The notes beneath the pieces are model-generated. The model was given only the letters and a program-made list of their open reading frames with translations. It was not told the DNA's origin and ran no database searches. This document shows, piece after piece, positions 33,802 to 43,056 of a DNA stretch of 49,772 nucleotides (position 1 is its first letter; the number at the start of each line of letters is the position of its first letter). The translations under genes and the position numbers were made by a program. The stretch comes from UBA3537 sp965658025 (GTDB lineage: Bacteria > Bacteroidota > Bacteroidia > Flavobacteriales > Flavobacteriaceae). The stretch spans positions 1 to 49,772 of the forward strand of contig CBFHQL010000012.1 of assembly GCA_965658025.1 (NCBI GenBank), in the 5' to 3' direction.

Positions 33802-34856
33802 GATTCAATCTTAATCATCCAATTCAATTCGTCCGGAACTACTCCTGCACGAACGCCATTTAGTGTATCCAAAACCATTTGTCCAACTGGACTTTCATCA
33901 GAAACATGAATAGTTGTGTCTTTGTACCCAATATCCTGAATCATTGCAATCCCAACGGCTGTACCCGTCCCAAAAGCTTCCTCTAACGTGCCTTTGTTTG
34001 AGGCCTCAATAATTTCATCAATCGTGATTGATCGTTCTATAACTTCGTACCCTTTGTGACGCAAGAGCTCAATGACACTCATTCTTGTAATCCCTGCCAA
34101 AATAGAACCGTCTAAATTTGGGGTAATGATTTTACCCCCTATTTTAAAGAAAATATTCATGGTTCCTACTTCTTGAATCGTTTTAAAATGTTGCGCATCT
34201 AACCATAAAACTTGATCGTACCCCCTTGCTTTTGCGTCTTCTGTAGGCAAAATTGCAGCTGCATAATTCCCCGCAGCTTTGGCCTCGCCAGTACCACCAT
34301 GAGCCGCACGTATATAGTTGGTTTCTGCGTACAAGCGTATTCTTTTGTTATAAATTGGATTGGAGGGCGAAGCCATGATGATAAATTTGTATCGAGTGGC
34401 TGCTCTCATTCCGATAAAGGCCTCATCAGCGTACATAAAAGGGCGAAGATACAATGCACTTCCTTGTTGTGGTGGTATCCATTTTTTATCTAAATCGACC
34501 AAGGTTTTAAGCGCATCGACAAAAAGTTGTTCTGAAAATTCGGGCATACCCAGTCTTCGTGCGCTAAAATTTAATCGTTTTGCATTTTGCTCAGGACGAA
34601 ATAGCATAGGGGTTCCATGGGTATCTAATGTTGCTTTCATTCCTTCAAAAATGGCTTGACCATAGTGCAACGCCATGGCTGCAGGATGTGTAGGAATCAG
34701 CCCCATAGGAATGATTTTGGGGGCTTGCCAAGCTCCATTTTCGAAGGCACATACAAACATATGGTCTGTAAAAGTTCTTCCCAGAGGAATGTCATTAAAA
34801 TCTAAATCTTTGATTTTAGATTCTTTTATTTTTTCGATGTGTATTGGGGTGCTCAT
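33798..34856 (-). CDS. ilvE: Branched-chain-amino-acid aminotransferase
   Basis: 352 residues, fold-type IV PLP enzyme. HYGQAIFEGMKATLDTHGTPMLFRPEQNAKRLNFSARRLGMPEF at the N-terminus, the PLP Lys in TGEAKAAGNYAAAILPTEDAKARGYDQVLWLD, and the C-terminal EAFGTGTAVGIAMIQDIG. This long BCAT type makes or degrades Leu, Ile and Val with 2-oxoglutarate. It lies 10 bases downstream of the enoyl-CoA hydratase gene, so the two may share a transcript and a role in branched-chain amino acid metabolism. Confidence 0.93.
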   Translation of the reverse strand: MSTPIHIEKIKESKIKDLDFNDIPLGRTFTDHMFVCAFENGAWQAPKIIPMGLIPTHPAAMALHYGQAIFEGMKATLDTHGTPMLFRPEQNAKRLNFSARRLGMPEFSEQLFVDALKTLVDLDKKWIPPQQGSALYLRPFMYADEAFIGMRAATRYKFIIMASPSNPIYNKRIRLYAETNYIRAAHGGTGEAKAAGNYAAAILPTEDAKARGYDQVLWLDAQHFKTIQEVGTMNIFFKIGGKIITPNLDGSILAGITRMSVIELLRHKGYEVIERSITIDEIIEASNKGTLEEAFGTGTAVGIAMIQDIGYKDTTIHVSDESPVGQMVLDTLNGVRAGVVPDELNWMIKIES

Positions 34857-34866
34857 TAATTTTAAT

Positions 34867-35628
34867 TTATGGCTTAATGAATTTTTTTAGTTGCATTTTG
34901 GTAAAAGGACTAAGCGCAAGTTCGCCACTAATTTTGGCACGTTGTTTCAGTAATTCATCCCAATGATCGGTATCTTCCCATTGAATTTTTTTAAATTCTG
35001 ATAATGCCTTAGGGTTGCAACTTGCCAGTTGATTGGCTAAATTAGAAACTTGTGTGTTTAGGTCATCGTTGGATTCAAAAACAGCGGCAAAAAGGCCTTT
35101 TTCTCTAGCCCATTTTGCAGAGAAAAAAGTTTGTGGATTAAGTGTTAGCTGTGTCACAACAGAAGGTCCTAGTTTTCTTTTTAGTGCCGGCTCAATTACG
35201 AAAGGGCCAATACCAATACTCAACTCACTGAGCTTTATGGAGGCAAATTCACTTGCCAAACAAATATCTACTGCGGCGGCCAAACCTACACCACCACCTA
35301 CGGCCTTCCCCTGAACACTGCCAATAATAATCTTTGGATTATTGCGCAGAGCATTAATGACATTGGCAAAGCCCATAAAAAAAGTTTCCCCTTCTGCAGT
35401 GGTCGAAATCGCCGCTAAATCTTCAAAACTTGCTCCTGCACAAAATGTACGATCCCCCCCACTTTTCAACACCAAAACGTGCACATCATCATCTTTACCA
35501 GCTTGAGTGATTGTAGTGCTCAACTCCGAAAGCATTTGCAACGGTAGTGCATTGTGGGTAGGATTATAAAATTCAATATACCCAACCTGTTGTGTTTTCG
35601 TATATTTTACATACGGATTTTGAGCCAT
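34867..35628 (-). CDS. Enoyl-CoA hydratase/isomerase family protein
   Basis: 253 residues, crotonase fold. Conserved stretches are KSGGDRTFCAGASFEDLAAI (oxyanion hole), GSVQGKAVGGGVGLAAAVDICLASEFASIKLSELSIGIGPFVIEPAL, and the C-terminal helices. The usual second catalytic Glu pair of hydratases is reduced in this stretch, so hydratase or isomerase activity cannot be fixed from sequence. Similar proteins act in fatty acid or branched-chain acyl-CoA breakdown. It precedes ilvE in the same direction. Confidence 0.85.
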   Translation of the reverse strand: MAQNPYVKYTKTQQVGYIEFYNPTHNALPLQMLSELSTTITQAGKDDDVHVLVLKSGGDRTFCAGASFEDLAAISTTAEGETFFMGFANVINALRNNPKIIIGSVQGKAVGGGVGLAAAVDICLASEFASIKLSELSIGIGPFVIEPALKRKLGPSVVTQLTLNPQTFFSAKWAREKGLFAAVFESNDDLNTQVSNLANQLASCNPKALSEFKKIQWEDTDHWDELLKQRAKISGELALSPFTKMQLKKFIKP

Positions 35629-35648
35629 CTCTTTTAAATTTTCATTAG

Positions 35649-35682
35649 CTAATATACTCCAATTTTAAGAATTGAATACCAA
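35649..35682 (-). promoter_or_regulatory. Candidate promoter of the enoyl-CoA hydratase-ilvE unit
   Basis: On the minus strand TTG (35682-35680) is followed by a 23-base spacer and TATATTAG (35656-35649), one mismatch from TAnnTTTG. The box lies about 20 bases upstream of the ATG at 35628. Confidence 0.4.
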
Positions 35683-35719
35683 AAACCGATACATTACACA
35701 TCTGAGAGAATGAAAAAAT

Positions 35720-38332
35720 CTAAGCTATTAGGGCCTCAACTTGCGCTAAAGCTTCAGGGATACCTGCGGGATTTTTCCCTCCAGCAGTAGCGAAAAATGG
35801 TTGCCCGCCTCCACCGCCTTGAATATATTGACCAAGCGTACGAACAATGGCACCAGCATTCAAATCTCTAGAAGCAACTGTAGCTTTAGAAACATAACAT
35901 GACAATAACGCTTTACCATTTTGCTCTGATGCAAAAACCAAAACGGCATTGTCAAATTTTTGACCAAGCTCAAAAGAAATATCTTTTAAACCAGCAGCAT
36001 CCAAATCAAGTTGTTTGGCTAAAAAATTTAACCCATTGACTGATTTTATTTCGGTCAATAATTGGGCTTTGACATTTTTCGCTTTTTCCTTCAATAGCTG
36101 TTCAATTTGTTTTCTTAACTGATTGTTTTCAGCTTTGAGGTCCGTTACGGCTTTTACAGGATCTGCAGCATTATTAAGTGCATTTTTTATAAGCTTAAAT
36201 CGTTGATTGTTTTCACCAAAATAGTCTTTCACAGCATCATTTGTGATGGCCTCAATGCGCCGAATTCCAGACGCAACAGCGCTTTCAGAAGTAATTTTGA
36301 AATGCCATATATCAGCCGTGTTTTTTACGTGGGTACCCCCACACAACTCGATGGAATTTCCAAAGCGTACGGTACGCACAACATCACCATATTTTTCGCC
36401 AAACAATGCTATAGCACCATCAGCAACAGCTTGTGTCATAGGCACTGCACGTTGTTCCTCTAATGATAAGCGTCCTTCTATTCTTGCATTGACAAAGTTT
36501 TCAACTTCCTGAAGTTCTTCATTGGTCATTTTTGAAAAATGCGAAAAATCAAAACGCAAGTATTTCGAATGTACCGCACTGCCTTTTTGCTCGACATGTG
36601 TTCCCAAAATTTCGCGCAAAGCTTGATGCAACAAATGGGTTGCTGTATGGTTACATTCTATCCTAAAACGCTGCTTGGCGTCGACTACAGCAGTAAAAGA
36701 ATCCGTAAGATTTTTGGGTAAATTTTTTGTGATATGTATGGCTACATTATTTTCTTTTTTAGTGTCGAGAATATAAACCACATCACCATTAGCTGCTTCC
36801 AAATAACCCTTATCACCAACCTGTCCTCCACCTTCAGCATAAAATGGTGTAAGGTTAAAAACCAATTGGTACTGTGTCCCATTTTTAGAAGATATTTCTT
36901 TGCGGTAACGCACAAGCTTTACTTTTGTTTGAAGCGTTTCGTAACCAATAAACTCTTGTTCATCGTCTTCGTGAAGAATTGTCCAATCTTCGGTAGATAC
37001 TTCACTTGCCGCACGAGATCTACTTTTTTGTTTTTCAAGTTGCGCTTCAAATCCAGATTGATCTAAATGCATATCTTTTTCTTGGAGAATAAGTGCTGTT
37101 AAATCGACAGGAAATCCGTAGGTGTCGTATAATTCAAAAGCTTTATCACCTGAAACGGTATCGCCTTCTGTGGTATTGATAATACGCTCTAACAACAATA
37201 GTCCTTGATCTAAGGTTTTAAGAAATGACGATTCTTCTTCCTTTATGACATTTTGAATCAATTGCTTTTGTGCAATGAGTTCAGGGAATGTTTCCCCCAT
37301 TTTTTTGACAAGTACATTGACCAAGCGATGCATAAAAGGTTCTTTTTTGTTTAAAAAAGTAAACCCATAGCGCACTGCACGTCTCAAAATACGTCGGATT
37401 ACATATCCTGCGCCCGTATTTGATGGCAATTGACCATCAGCAATGGAAAAGGCCACAGTACGGACATGATCTGCGATGACACGGATGGCGATATCATGTT
37501 GTTCATTTTGTCCATAGTCTATACCTGAAATGGTTTCAATTTCCCTAATAATGGGCGTAAAAACGTCCGTGTCGTAATTTGACTTTACCCCTTGAAGTAC
37601 CATACACAGGCGTTCGAAGCCCATCCCTGTATCAACATGTTTTTGAGGAAGACTTTCCAAAACACAATTGGCTTTTCTGTTGTATTCCATAAAAACTAAA
37701 TTCCAAATTTCCACCACATGCGGATGGTCTTTGTTGACCAACTCATGACCAGGAATTTCGGCTTTTTCTTCTGCACTTCTTAAGTCGACATGAATTTCAC
37801 TTGAAGGGCCACAAGGTCCTTGTTCGCCCATTTCCCAAAAATTGTCTTTTTTATTGCCCATCAGAATACGATCCTCTGCAACAATTTCTTTCCAAATGGA
37901 AAACGCCTCGTTGTCCATTTCTGTTTTATCATTCTTATCCCCCTCAAAAACAGTAACATACAAGATGTTTTTATCAATTTTATAAACTTCGGTGAGCAAT
38001 TCCCAAGCCCAAGCTATGGCTTCTTTTTTAAAATAATCCCCGAAACTCCAATTTCCCAGCATCTCAAAAAGGGTATGGTGGTAGGTATCATAGCCCACTT
38101 CTTCCAAATCGTTGTGTTTTCCGGAGACCCGCAAACATTTTTGCGTATCGGCAATGCGCTTGCTTGGGGGTTGCCCATTGCCGATAAAATATTCTTTAAA
38201 TGGTGCCATTCCTGAATTTACAAACATCAATGTAGGGTCGTCTTTGACCACCATTGGCGCAGAAGGTAAAATAGCATGTTGCTTGTCTTCAAAAAACTTT
38301 AGAAAGTTGGCTCTTATATCTTGAGATTTCAT
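35720..38332 (-). CDS. alaS: Alanyl-tRNA synthetase
   Basis: 870 residues from ATG 38332; the frame continues upstream to 38380, but KSQDIRANFLKFFEDKQH is the family start. Class II catalytic core (APMVVKDDPTLMFVNSGMAPFKEYFIG, GYDTYHHTLFEMLGNWSFGDYFK), the editing domain metal motif HTATHLLH with the later Cys/His site (ELCGGTHV), a coiled coil (DLKAENNQLRKQIEQLLKEK), and the DHHA1/C-Ala GGGGGQPFFATAGG. All modules of the full-length enzyme are present. It charges tRNA-Ala. The M23 peptidase gene is divergent, about 124 bases away. Confidence 0.97.
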   Translation of the reverse strand: MKSQDIRANFLKFFEDKQHAILPSAPMVVKDDPTLMFVNSGMAPFKEYFIGNGQPPSKRIADTQKCLRVSGKHNDLEEVGYDTYHHTLFEMLGNWSFGDYFKKEAIAWAWELLTEVYKIDKNILYVTVFEGDKNDKTEMDNEAFSIWKEIVAEDRILMGNKKDNFWEMGEQGPCGPSSEIHVDLRSAEEKAEIPGHELVNKDHPHVVEIWNLVFMEYNRKANCVLESLPQKHVDTGMGFERLCMVLQGVKSNYDTDVFTPIIREIETISGIDYGQNEQHDIAIRVIADHVRTVAFSIADGQLPSNTGAGYVIRRILRRAVRYGFTFLNKKEPFMHRLVNVLVKKMGETFPELIAQKQLIQNVIKEEESSFLKTLDQGLLLLERIINTTEGDTVSGDKAFELYDTYGFPVDLTALILQEKDMHLDQSGFEAQLEKQKSRSRAASEVSTEDWTILHEDDEQEFIGYETLQTKVKLVRYRKEISSKNGTQYQLVFNLTPFYAEGGGQVGDKGYLEAANGDVVYILDTKKENNVAIHITKNLPKNLTDSFTAVVDAKQRFRIECNHTATHLLHQALREILGTHVEQKGSAVHSKYLRFDFSHFSKMTNEELQEVENFVNARIEGRLSLEEQRAVPMTQAVADGAIALFGEKYGDVVRTVRFGNSIELCGGTHVKNTADIWHFKITSESAVASGIRRIEAITNDAVKDYFGENNQRFKLIKNALNNAADPVKAVTDLKAENNQLRKQIEQLLKEKAKNVKAQLLTEIKSVNGLNFLAKQLDLDAAGLKDISFELGQKFDNAVLVFASEQNGKALLSCYVSKATVASRDLNAGAIVRTLGQYIQGGGGGQPFFATAGGKNPAGIPEALAQVEALIA

Positions 38333-38456
38333 GTACTGTGTTAACCTTTTTGAAATAATTTGATTTTGCTCTAAAAACAAATTATATTTGTTATCTGAAG
38401 GAGTGTATCATTTGACACATCCTTAATACCAGAACAAAAATAGAACTTTTTAGGCA

Positions 38457-38933
38457 ATGTCTAACGTAAAATATTATTACGATCCTGAAACCCTCTCGTA
38501 CCGCAAGATTACGAGTGATAAAAAGACAAAGGCAAAATTTGCCATAGGGTTCTTAGTTGCATCTGCTCTTTTTGGTTTTTTTGTGGTCTTTATTGGGAGT
38601 CATTATTTTGAATCCCCAAAAGAAAAAATCCTGAACCGAGAGCTTCAAAACATGGAACTTCAATACACCCTACTGAATCAAAAAATGGAGGAAATTGAAA
38701 ATGTTTTGGGAAACATAGAAGAACGAGACAATTCCATATACCGCCTCTATTTTGAAGCCAACCCCATCCCAAATGCCCAACGTACACAAGGGTTTGGTGG
38801 CGTCAATCGCTACAAAAAATTTGATGGTTTTGAAAATTCAGATTTAATTGCTGAGGCCAATAAACGCGTTGATGTGCTTCAAAAACGACTTGTGATTCAA
38901 TCTAAATCTCTCGATGAAATCACTGAACTAGCA
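38457..38933 (+). CDS. M23-family (LytM-like) peptidase, N-terminal part, cut by the assembly gap
   Basis: 159 codons are readable before the run of N. The protein starts with a soluble MSNVKYYYDPETLSYRKI segment, has one transmembrane helix (about 28-48), and then a coiled coil (about 58-90 and 125-158, VDVLQKRLVIQSKSLDEITELA). This is the N-terminal layout of a flavobacterial membrane-anchored M23 endopeptidase family. The catalytic zinc domain is expected in the hidden 551 bases. The call rests on that resemblance, as the catalytic motif is not visible. Any ORF running through the gap into the MerR gene is an artefact of N translation. Confidence 0.65.
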
Positions 38934-39484
38934 NNNNNNNNNNNNNNNNNNNNNNNNNNNNNNNNNNNNNNNNNNNNNNNNNNNNNNNNNNNNNNNNNNN
39001 NNNNNNNNNNNNNNNNNNNNNNNNNNNNNNNNNNNNNNNNNNNNNNNNNNNNNNNNNNNNNNNNNNNNNNNNNNNNNNNNNNNNNNNNNNNNNNNNNNNN
39101 NNNNNNNNNNNNNNNNNNNNNNNNNNNNNNNNNNNNNNNNNNNNNNNNNNNNNNNNNNNNNNNNNNNNNNNNNNNNNNNNNNNNNNNNNNNNNNNNNNNN
39201 NNNNNNNNNNNNNNNNNNNNNNNNNNNNNNNNNNNNNNNNNNNNNNNNNNNNNNNNNNNNNNNNNNNNNNNNNNNNNNNNNNNNNNNNNNNNNNNNNNNN
39301 NNNNNNNNNNNNNNNNNNNNNNNNNNNNNNNNNNNNNNNNNNNNNNNNNNNNNNNNNNNNNNNNNNNNNNNNNNNNNNNNNNNNNNNNNNNNNNNNNNNN
39401 NNNNNNNNNNNNNNNNNNNNNNNNNNNNNNNNNNNNNNNNNNNNNNNNNNNNNNNNNNNNNNNNNNNNNNNNNNNNNNNNNNNN
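38934..39484. other. Assembly gap (551 undetermined bases)
   Basis: An unbroken run of N. Its length fits what is missing: about 165 residues of an M23 catalytic domain plus a stop, and the first 15-20 residues of the MerR regulator. The gap therefore probably reflects a real size estimate, with no additional gene. Confidence 0.95.
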
Positions 39485-39758
39485 ATTTGGTGTAAAAACC
39501 TCATTGATACGGTTTTGGGATAGTGAATTTTCTATTTTAAAACCAAAAAAAAATGCCAAAGGCAACCGAAAATTTACAAAAGAAGACATCAAAAATCTTA
39601 GACTAATTTACCATTTAGTCAAAGAACAGGGCTACACGCTCGAAGGCGCAAAAACCTATTTAAAAACAAATAAAGGAAAATCGTTGACTAATTTCGATAT
39701 CATTTGTAAATTGGAATCCATAAAACATCAACTTATTAAAATAAAATCTCAAATCTAA
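39485..39758 (+). CDS. MerR-family transcriptional regulator, start hidden in gap
   Basis: 90 readable residues beginning inside the winged helix-turn-helix: FGVKTSLIRFWDSEFSILKPKKNAKGNRKFTKEDIKNLRLIYHL is the typical MerR recognition helix and wing, followed by a short helical tail (EGAKTYLKT...). No C-terminal effector domain with Cys ligands is present, so it belongs to the small MerR type. It binds DNA, probably as a dimer. It precedes lemA by 12 bases and may be part of one transcript from the M23 gene through the TPM genes. The true start lies a few codons into the N run. Confidence 0.85.
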
Positions 39759-39770
39759 AAACAACACATT

Positions 39771-40370
39771 ATGAAAAAATGGCTTATTCCCCTCATCATT
39801 ATTGCAGTAATCGCTTTCAGCATCTATAATTGGGCTGTTGGCTTTAATAATACCGCTGTAGAGCACGAAGCAAATGCAAAAACTGCTTGGTCCAATGTAG
39901 AAAGCAGCTACCAACGCAGAAACGACCTCATCGGAAACCTCGTCAAAACCGTAAAAGGGGCTGCAGATTTCGAAAAAACCACACTTACTCAAGTCATTGA
40001 AGCACGTGCCAAAGCTAGTGCCACAACCATTGACCCAACAAACATTACCCCAGAAAATCTGGCCGCATTCCAACAAGCACAAAGTGGACTTAGTGGTGCC
40101 CTATCTCGACTTTTAGTCACTGTTGAGCGTTATCCAGAACTCAAAGCGAATCAAAACTTTTTGGATTTACAAAACCAATTAGAAGGTACAGAAAACCGCA
40201 TCAATGTTGCTCGTGACCGCTACAACGAAGCCGTCAATACGTACGATATTTTTACCACCAAATTCCCTAATAAAATTTTAGCGGGATGGTTTGGTTTTGG
40301 TGAAATGACACGCTACACCGCAGATCCAGGATCAGAAAAAGCCCCCGAAGTTGAGTTTGATTTTGACTAA
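39771..40370 (+). CDS. lemA: LemA family protein
   Basis: 199 residues. One N-terminal transmembrane helix (about 4-24) is followed by the LemA helical domain: AWSNVESSYQRRNDLIGNLVKTVKG, the VTVERYPELKANQNFLDLQNQLEGTENRINVARDRYNEAVNTYN-like core, and KFPNKILAGWFGF. The function of LemA is not well known; in several bacteria it sits next to TPM-domain proteins, as here. It is likely an envelope protein facing the periplasm. Confidence 0.93.
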   Translation: MKKWLIPLIIIAVIAFSIYNWAVGFNNTAVEHEANAKTAWSNVESSYQRRNDLIGNLVKTVKGAADFEKTTLTQVIEARAKASATTIDPTNITPENLAAFQQAQSGLSGALSRLLVTVERYPELKANQNFLDLQNQLEGTENRINVARDRYNEAVNTYDIFTTKFPNKILAGWFGFGEMTRYTADPGSEKAPEVEFDFD

Positions 40371-40379
40371 AACAGTACG

Positions 40380-40823
40380 GTGAACACCATAGAAAATTTT
40401 CTCACTACAGAAGAAGAACAAGACATTGTTTCGGCCATACTAAAGGCAGAACGCAACACCTCTGGTGAAATCCGTGTGCACATCGAAAAAAGCACCAAAG
40501 AATCCATTGACAAACGGGCAAAATACATCTTTCATGCCCTTAAAATGGACAATACAAAACTTGAAAATGGTGTATTGATCTACATCGCTGTGGAGAATAA
40601 AAAATTTGGTATTTATGGCGATAAAGGCATCCACAATAGCGTAACGGATTGTTTTTGGAACGACACCAGAGATATCATGCAAAAGCATTTTGAAGTGGGG
40701 GACTTTAAAACAGGAATTGTTGAAGGCATTAAAAGTGCAAGCGCGGCCTTACAAAAACATTTCCCATGGACTACAGATGACCGCGATGAATTGTCCAATG
40801 AAATTTCAAAAGGAGAACTTTAA
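40380..40823 (+). CDS. TPM-domain protein, short form
   Basis: 147 residues; starts with GTG at 40380, since this fixes the usual start just before NFLTTEEEQDIVSAILKAE, 9 bases after the lemA stop. A single TPM domain: AERNTSGEIRVHIE, NGVLIYIAVENKKFGIYGDKGIH, VEGIKSASAALQKHFP. No signal peptide or transmembrane segment, so it may be cytoplasmic, unlike the next gene. Together with LemA and the second TPM protein it makes a three-gene group; the biochemical role is not known. Confidence 0.88.
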   Translation: MNTIENFLTTEEEQDIVSAILKAERNTSGEIRVHIEKSTKESIDKRAKYIFHALKMDNTKLENGVLIYIAVENKKFGIYGDKGIHNSVTDCFWNDTRDIMQKHFEVGDFKTGIVEGIKSASAALQKHFPWTTDDRDELSNEISKGEL

Positions 40824-40824
40824 G

Positions 40825-41628
40825 ATGCGTACCAAATTAAATAGTATCCTTTTGTTTTTAGTGCTGTTTTGTAGCAGTCAAAATAGTTCAGCGCAATTTG
40901 AAATCCCTCCAATACCCAAAACGCAAACCAGTGTTTATGACTACATAGGCGTTTTATCGCCAAACGAGTCCAAAGCACTAGAGCAAAAGCTCATTCGGTA
41001 TGCCGACAGTACATCTACACAAATTGTTTTGGCCACTATCAACTCAACAGAGGGAGAATACATCAATTATTTAGCCACAAATTGGGCACAGCGTTGGGGT
41101 ATTGGACAAGACAAAAAGGATAATGGTGTATTTATCCTTTTGGCCAAAAATGACCGCAAAATTAACATCAGTACGGGCTATGGCGTTGAGCATCTACTCA
41201 CCGATAAAATGTGTAGCCGTATTATTCAAGAGCACATTATTCCTTCGTTTAAAAAAAATAAATATGCAGAAGGTTTAAACGCAGGGGCAGATGCTATTTT
41301 TGAAGTCCTTACTGGTGCATATAAAGCATCCCCGAAACAAAAAACAACCGATATTCCTTTTGGATTAATTTTATTTCTTCTGGTGGTTTTTATCATTTTT
41401 ATAGCCGCATTGTCAAAAAACAACAACGGCAAAAACAAAGGCAATCGAGCGCCAACCACAAGTCTTTTAGACGCTATTATTTTAAGCAATATGGGGCGTG
41501 GAAGTTACCATAAAGGCACATCAAAAGGAGGACTTTTTGGGGGAAGTGGAAGTTTTGGTGGCGGTGGCTTTAGTGGTGGTTTTGGCGGCGGCGGTTTTGG
41601 CGGCGGCGGTGCCTCTGGCGGGTGGTAA
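40825..41628 (+). CDS. TPM-domain membrane protein with Gly-rich tail (YgcG-like)
   Basis: 267 residues from ATG 40825, where a signal peptide begins (TKLNSILLFLVLFCSSQNSSAQ); the longer in-frame ORF starts inside the previous gene. AGGAG at 40811-40815 is an unusually good Shine-Dalgarno sequence for this genome. The TPM domain (YDYIGVLSPNESKALEQKL, NGVFILLAKNDRKINISTGYGVEHLLTD) is followed by one transmembrane helix and a tail of Gly/Phe/Ser repeats ending in GGW. Such tails are typical of the YgcG group. The stop lies 2 bases from the convergent der. Confidence 0.9.
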   Translation: MRTKLNSILLFLVLFCSSQNSSAQFEIPPIPKTQTSVYDYIGVLSPNESKALEQKLIRYADSTSTQIVLATINSTEGEYINYLATNWAQRWGIGQDKKDNGVFILLAKNDRKINISTGYGVEHLLTDKMCSRIIQEHIIPSFKKNKYAEGLNAGADAIFEVLTGAYKASPKQKTTDIPFGLILFLLVVFIIFIAALSKNNNGKNKGNRAPTTSLLDAIILSNMGRGSYHKGTSKGGLFGGSGSFGGGGFSGGFGGGGFGGGGASGGW

Positions 41629-41630
41629 CC

Positions 41631-42935
41631 CTATTTTTTGCGCATAAAAATAGTCACTGGTACTCCTGAAAAATCATATAACGAACGTAATTTGTTTTCC
41701 AAAAAACGCTTATAGGGTTCCTTTACATATTGAGGTAAATTACAGAAAAATGCAAACTGCGGTTGGGGGGTTGGCAACTGCATGATGTATTTGATTTTGA
41801 CATATTTACCTTTTAATGCAGGCGGTGGATTGTGCTCAATAATCGGCAATAAATCTTCATTTAAAACACTTGTTTTGATGCGCTTTGATTTGTTTTTATA
41901 AACCTCCACAGCCGTTTCAATCGCTTTATAAATACGTTGTTTGGTGAGTGCTGAAATAAATACAATAGGGACATCCGTAAAGGGTTCTATTTGTTTTCTA
42001 ATGTGGGTTTCAAAGGCCTTCATGGTTTTGGTGTCTTTTTCCACCAAATCCCATTTGTTGACCAATATAACAATGCCCTTGTTGTTGCGTTGTGCCAACC
42101 AGAAAATATTTTGTACTTGTCCATCAAATCCGCGTTGAGCATCGCAGACCAACAAACAAACATCGGCGTTTTCTATGGCACGAACACTACGCATAACAGA
42201 GTAAAACTCCAAATCCTCTTTCACTTTGGCCTTACGGCGAATTCCAGCAGTATCGACCAAATTAAAATCAAAACCAAATCGGTTGTATTTGGTGTCAATT
42301 GCATCACGCGTGGTTCCTGCAATATCCGTAACAATATAGCGATCCTCCCCAATCAAAGCATTAATAAATGATGATTTACCCGCATTAGGACGACCTACAA
42401 CAGCAAAGCGTGGGAGTTCGGGTTCGTCGTTTTCCTGATCTTCAGGAAGTGCTTCAACAAGTGCATCCAACAAATCGCCTGTACCACTTCCGTTGATGCT
42501 TGCAATGGTATAATAATCCCCCAATCCCAAGGCATAAAACTCTACAGCATCTTGAGCACGTTTGGCATTATCTACTTTATTGACGACCAGAAAAACGGGC
42601 TTTTTTACCTTCCTTAAAAGTTTGGCAACATCTTCATCCATACCAGTCACGCCAGTTTCTACGTCTACCATAAAGATAATGGCATCGGCTTCGTCAATGG
42701 CCAACTCGACTTGTTTGTCGATTTCTGCTTCAAAAATATCATCGCTTCCAAGCACATAACCACCAGTATCGATGAGCGAAAACTCTTTGCCATTCCAGTC
42801 GCTTTTACCATAATGACGGTCACGTGTAACCCCACTCACTGCATCAACAATCGCTTCGCGACGCTGAATCAATCGGTTGAAAAATGTAGATTTGCCTACA
42901 TTTGGACGGCCTACTATGGCAACAATATTTCCCAT
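41631..42935 (-). CDS. der: Ribosome-assembly GTPase Der (EngA)
   Basis: 434 residues with two tandem G domains: first P-loop GRPNVGKST at 9-17, second GRPNAGKSS at 181-189, each with its DTGG/DTAG and NKxD motifs (VNKVD, VNKWD), and a C-terminal KH-like domain. Der is an essential GTPase for 50S assembly. It converges on the TPM gene with 2 bases between stops. A TATTTTTG box lies 19 bases upstream of its start. Confidence 0.97.
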   Translation of the reverse strand: MGNIVAIVGRPNVGKSTFFNRLIQRREAIVDAVSGVTRDRHYGKSDWNGKEFSLIDTGGYVLGSDDIFEAEIDKQVELAIDEADAIIFMVDVETGVTGMDEDVAKLLRKVKKPVFLVVNKVDNAKRAQDAVEFYALGLGDYYTIASINGSGTGDLLDALVEALPEDQENDEPELPRFAVVGRPNAGKSSFINALIGEDRYIVTDIAGTTRDAIDTKYNRFGFDFNLVDTAGIRRKAKVKEDLEFYSVMRSVRAIENADVCLLVCDAQRGFDGQVQNIFWLAQRNNKGIVILVNKWDLVEKDTKTMKAFETHIRKQIEPFTDVPIVFISALTKQRIYKAIETAVEVYKNKSKRIKTSVLNEDLLPIIEHNPPPALKGKYVKIKYIMQLPTPQPQFAFFCNLPQYVKEPYKRFLENKLRSLYDFSGVPVTIFMRKK

Positions 42936-42954
42936 GACTGTTTTTAAATTGCTG

Positions 42955-42962
42955 CAAAAATA
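42955..42962 (-). promoter_or_regulatory. -7 box TATTTTTG upstream of der
   Basis: A match to TAnnTTTG on the der strand, ending 19 bases before the ATG. No TTG at 17-23 bases further upstream, so support comes from the -7 element only. Confidence 0.35.
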
Positions 42963-43056
42963 GGCATAATTACTTTGGCTTTTGGACTACACTTTCAAAA
43001 ATCAGTTTTGAGATTAAAATTAATTCCTTAACTTTATAAAACCCAACAATTCTACT

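Noticed and set aside
37820..38215. 131-residue plus-strand ORF inside alaS
   Set aside because: Antisense shadow of the conserved alanyl-tRNA synthetase core.
38897..39592. Minus-strand ORFs spanning the N run (also 38920-39504)
   Set aside because: Almost entirely X residues; no real coding evidence.
38457..39758. A single 433-residue ORF across the N run
   Set aside because: It exists only because N codons are not stops. The two ends belong to different protein families, so it is split into a partial M23 peptidase and a partial MerR regulator.
39660..40082. 140-residue minus-strand ORF opposite MerR and LemA
   Set aside because: Antisense to two supported genes and without family features; Cys-rich by chance.
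41520..41625. GGC/GGT-rich repeat array
   Set aside because: It is the Gly-rich tail codons of the TPM membrane protein, a usual feature of this family and not an independent DNA repeat.
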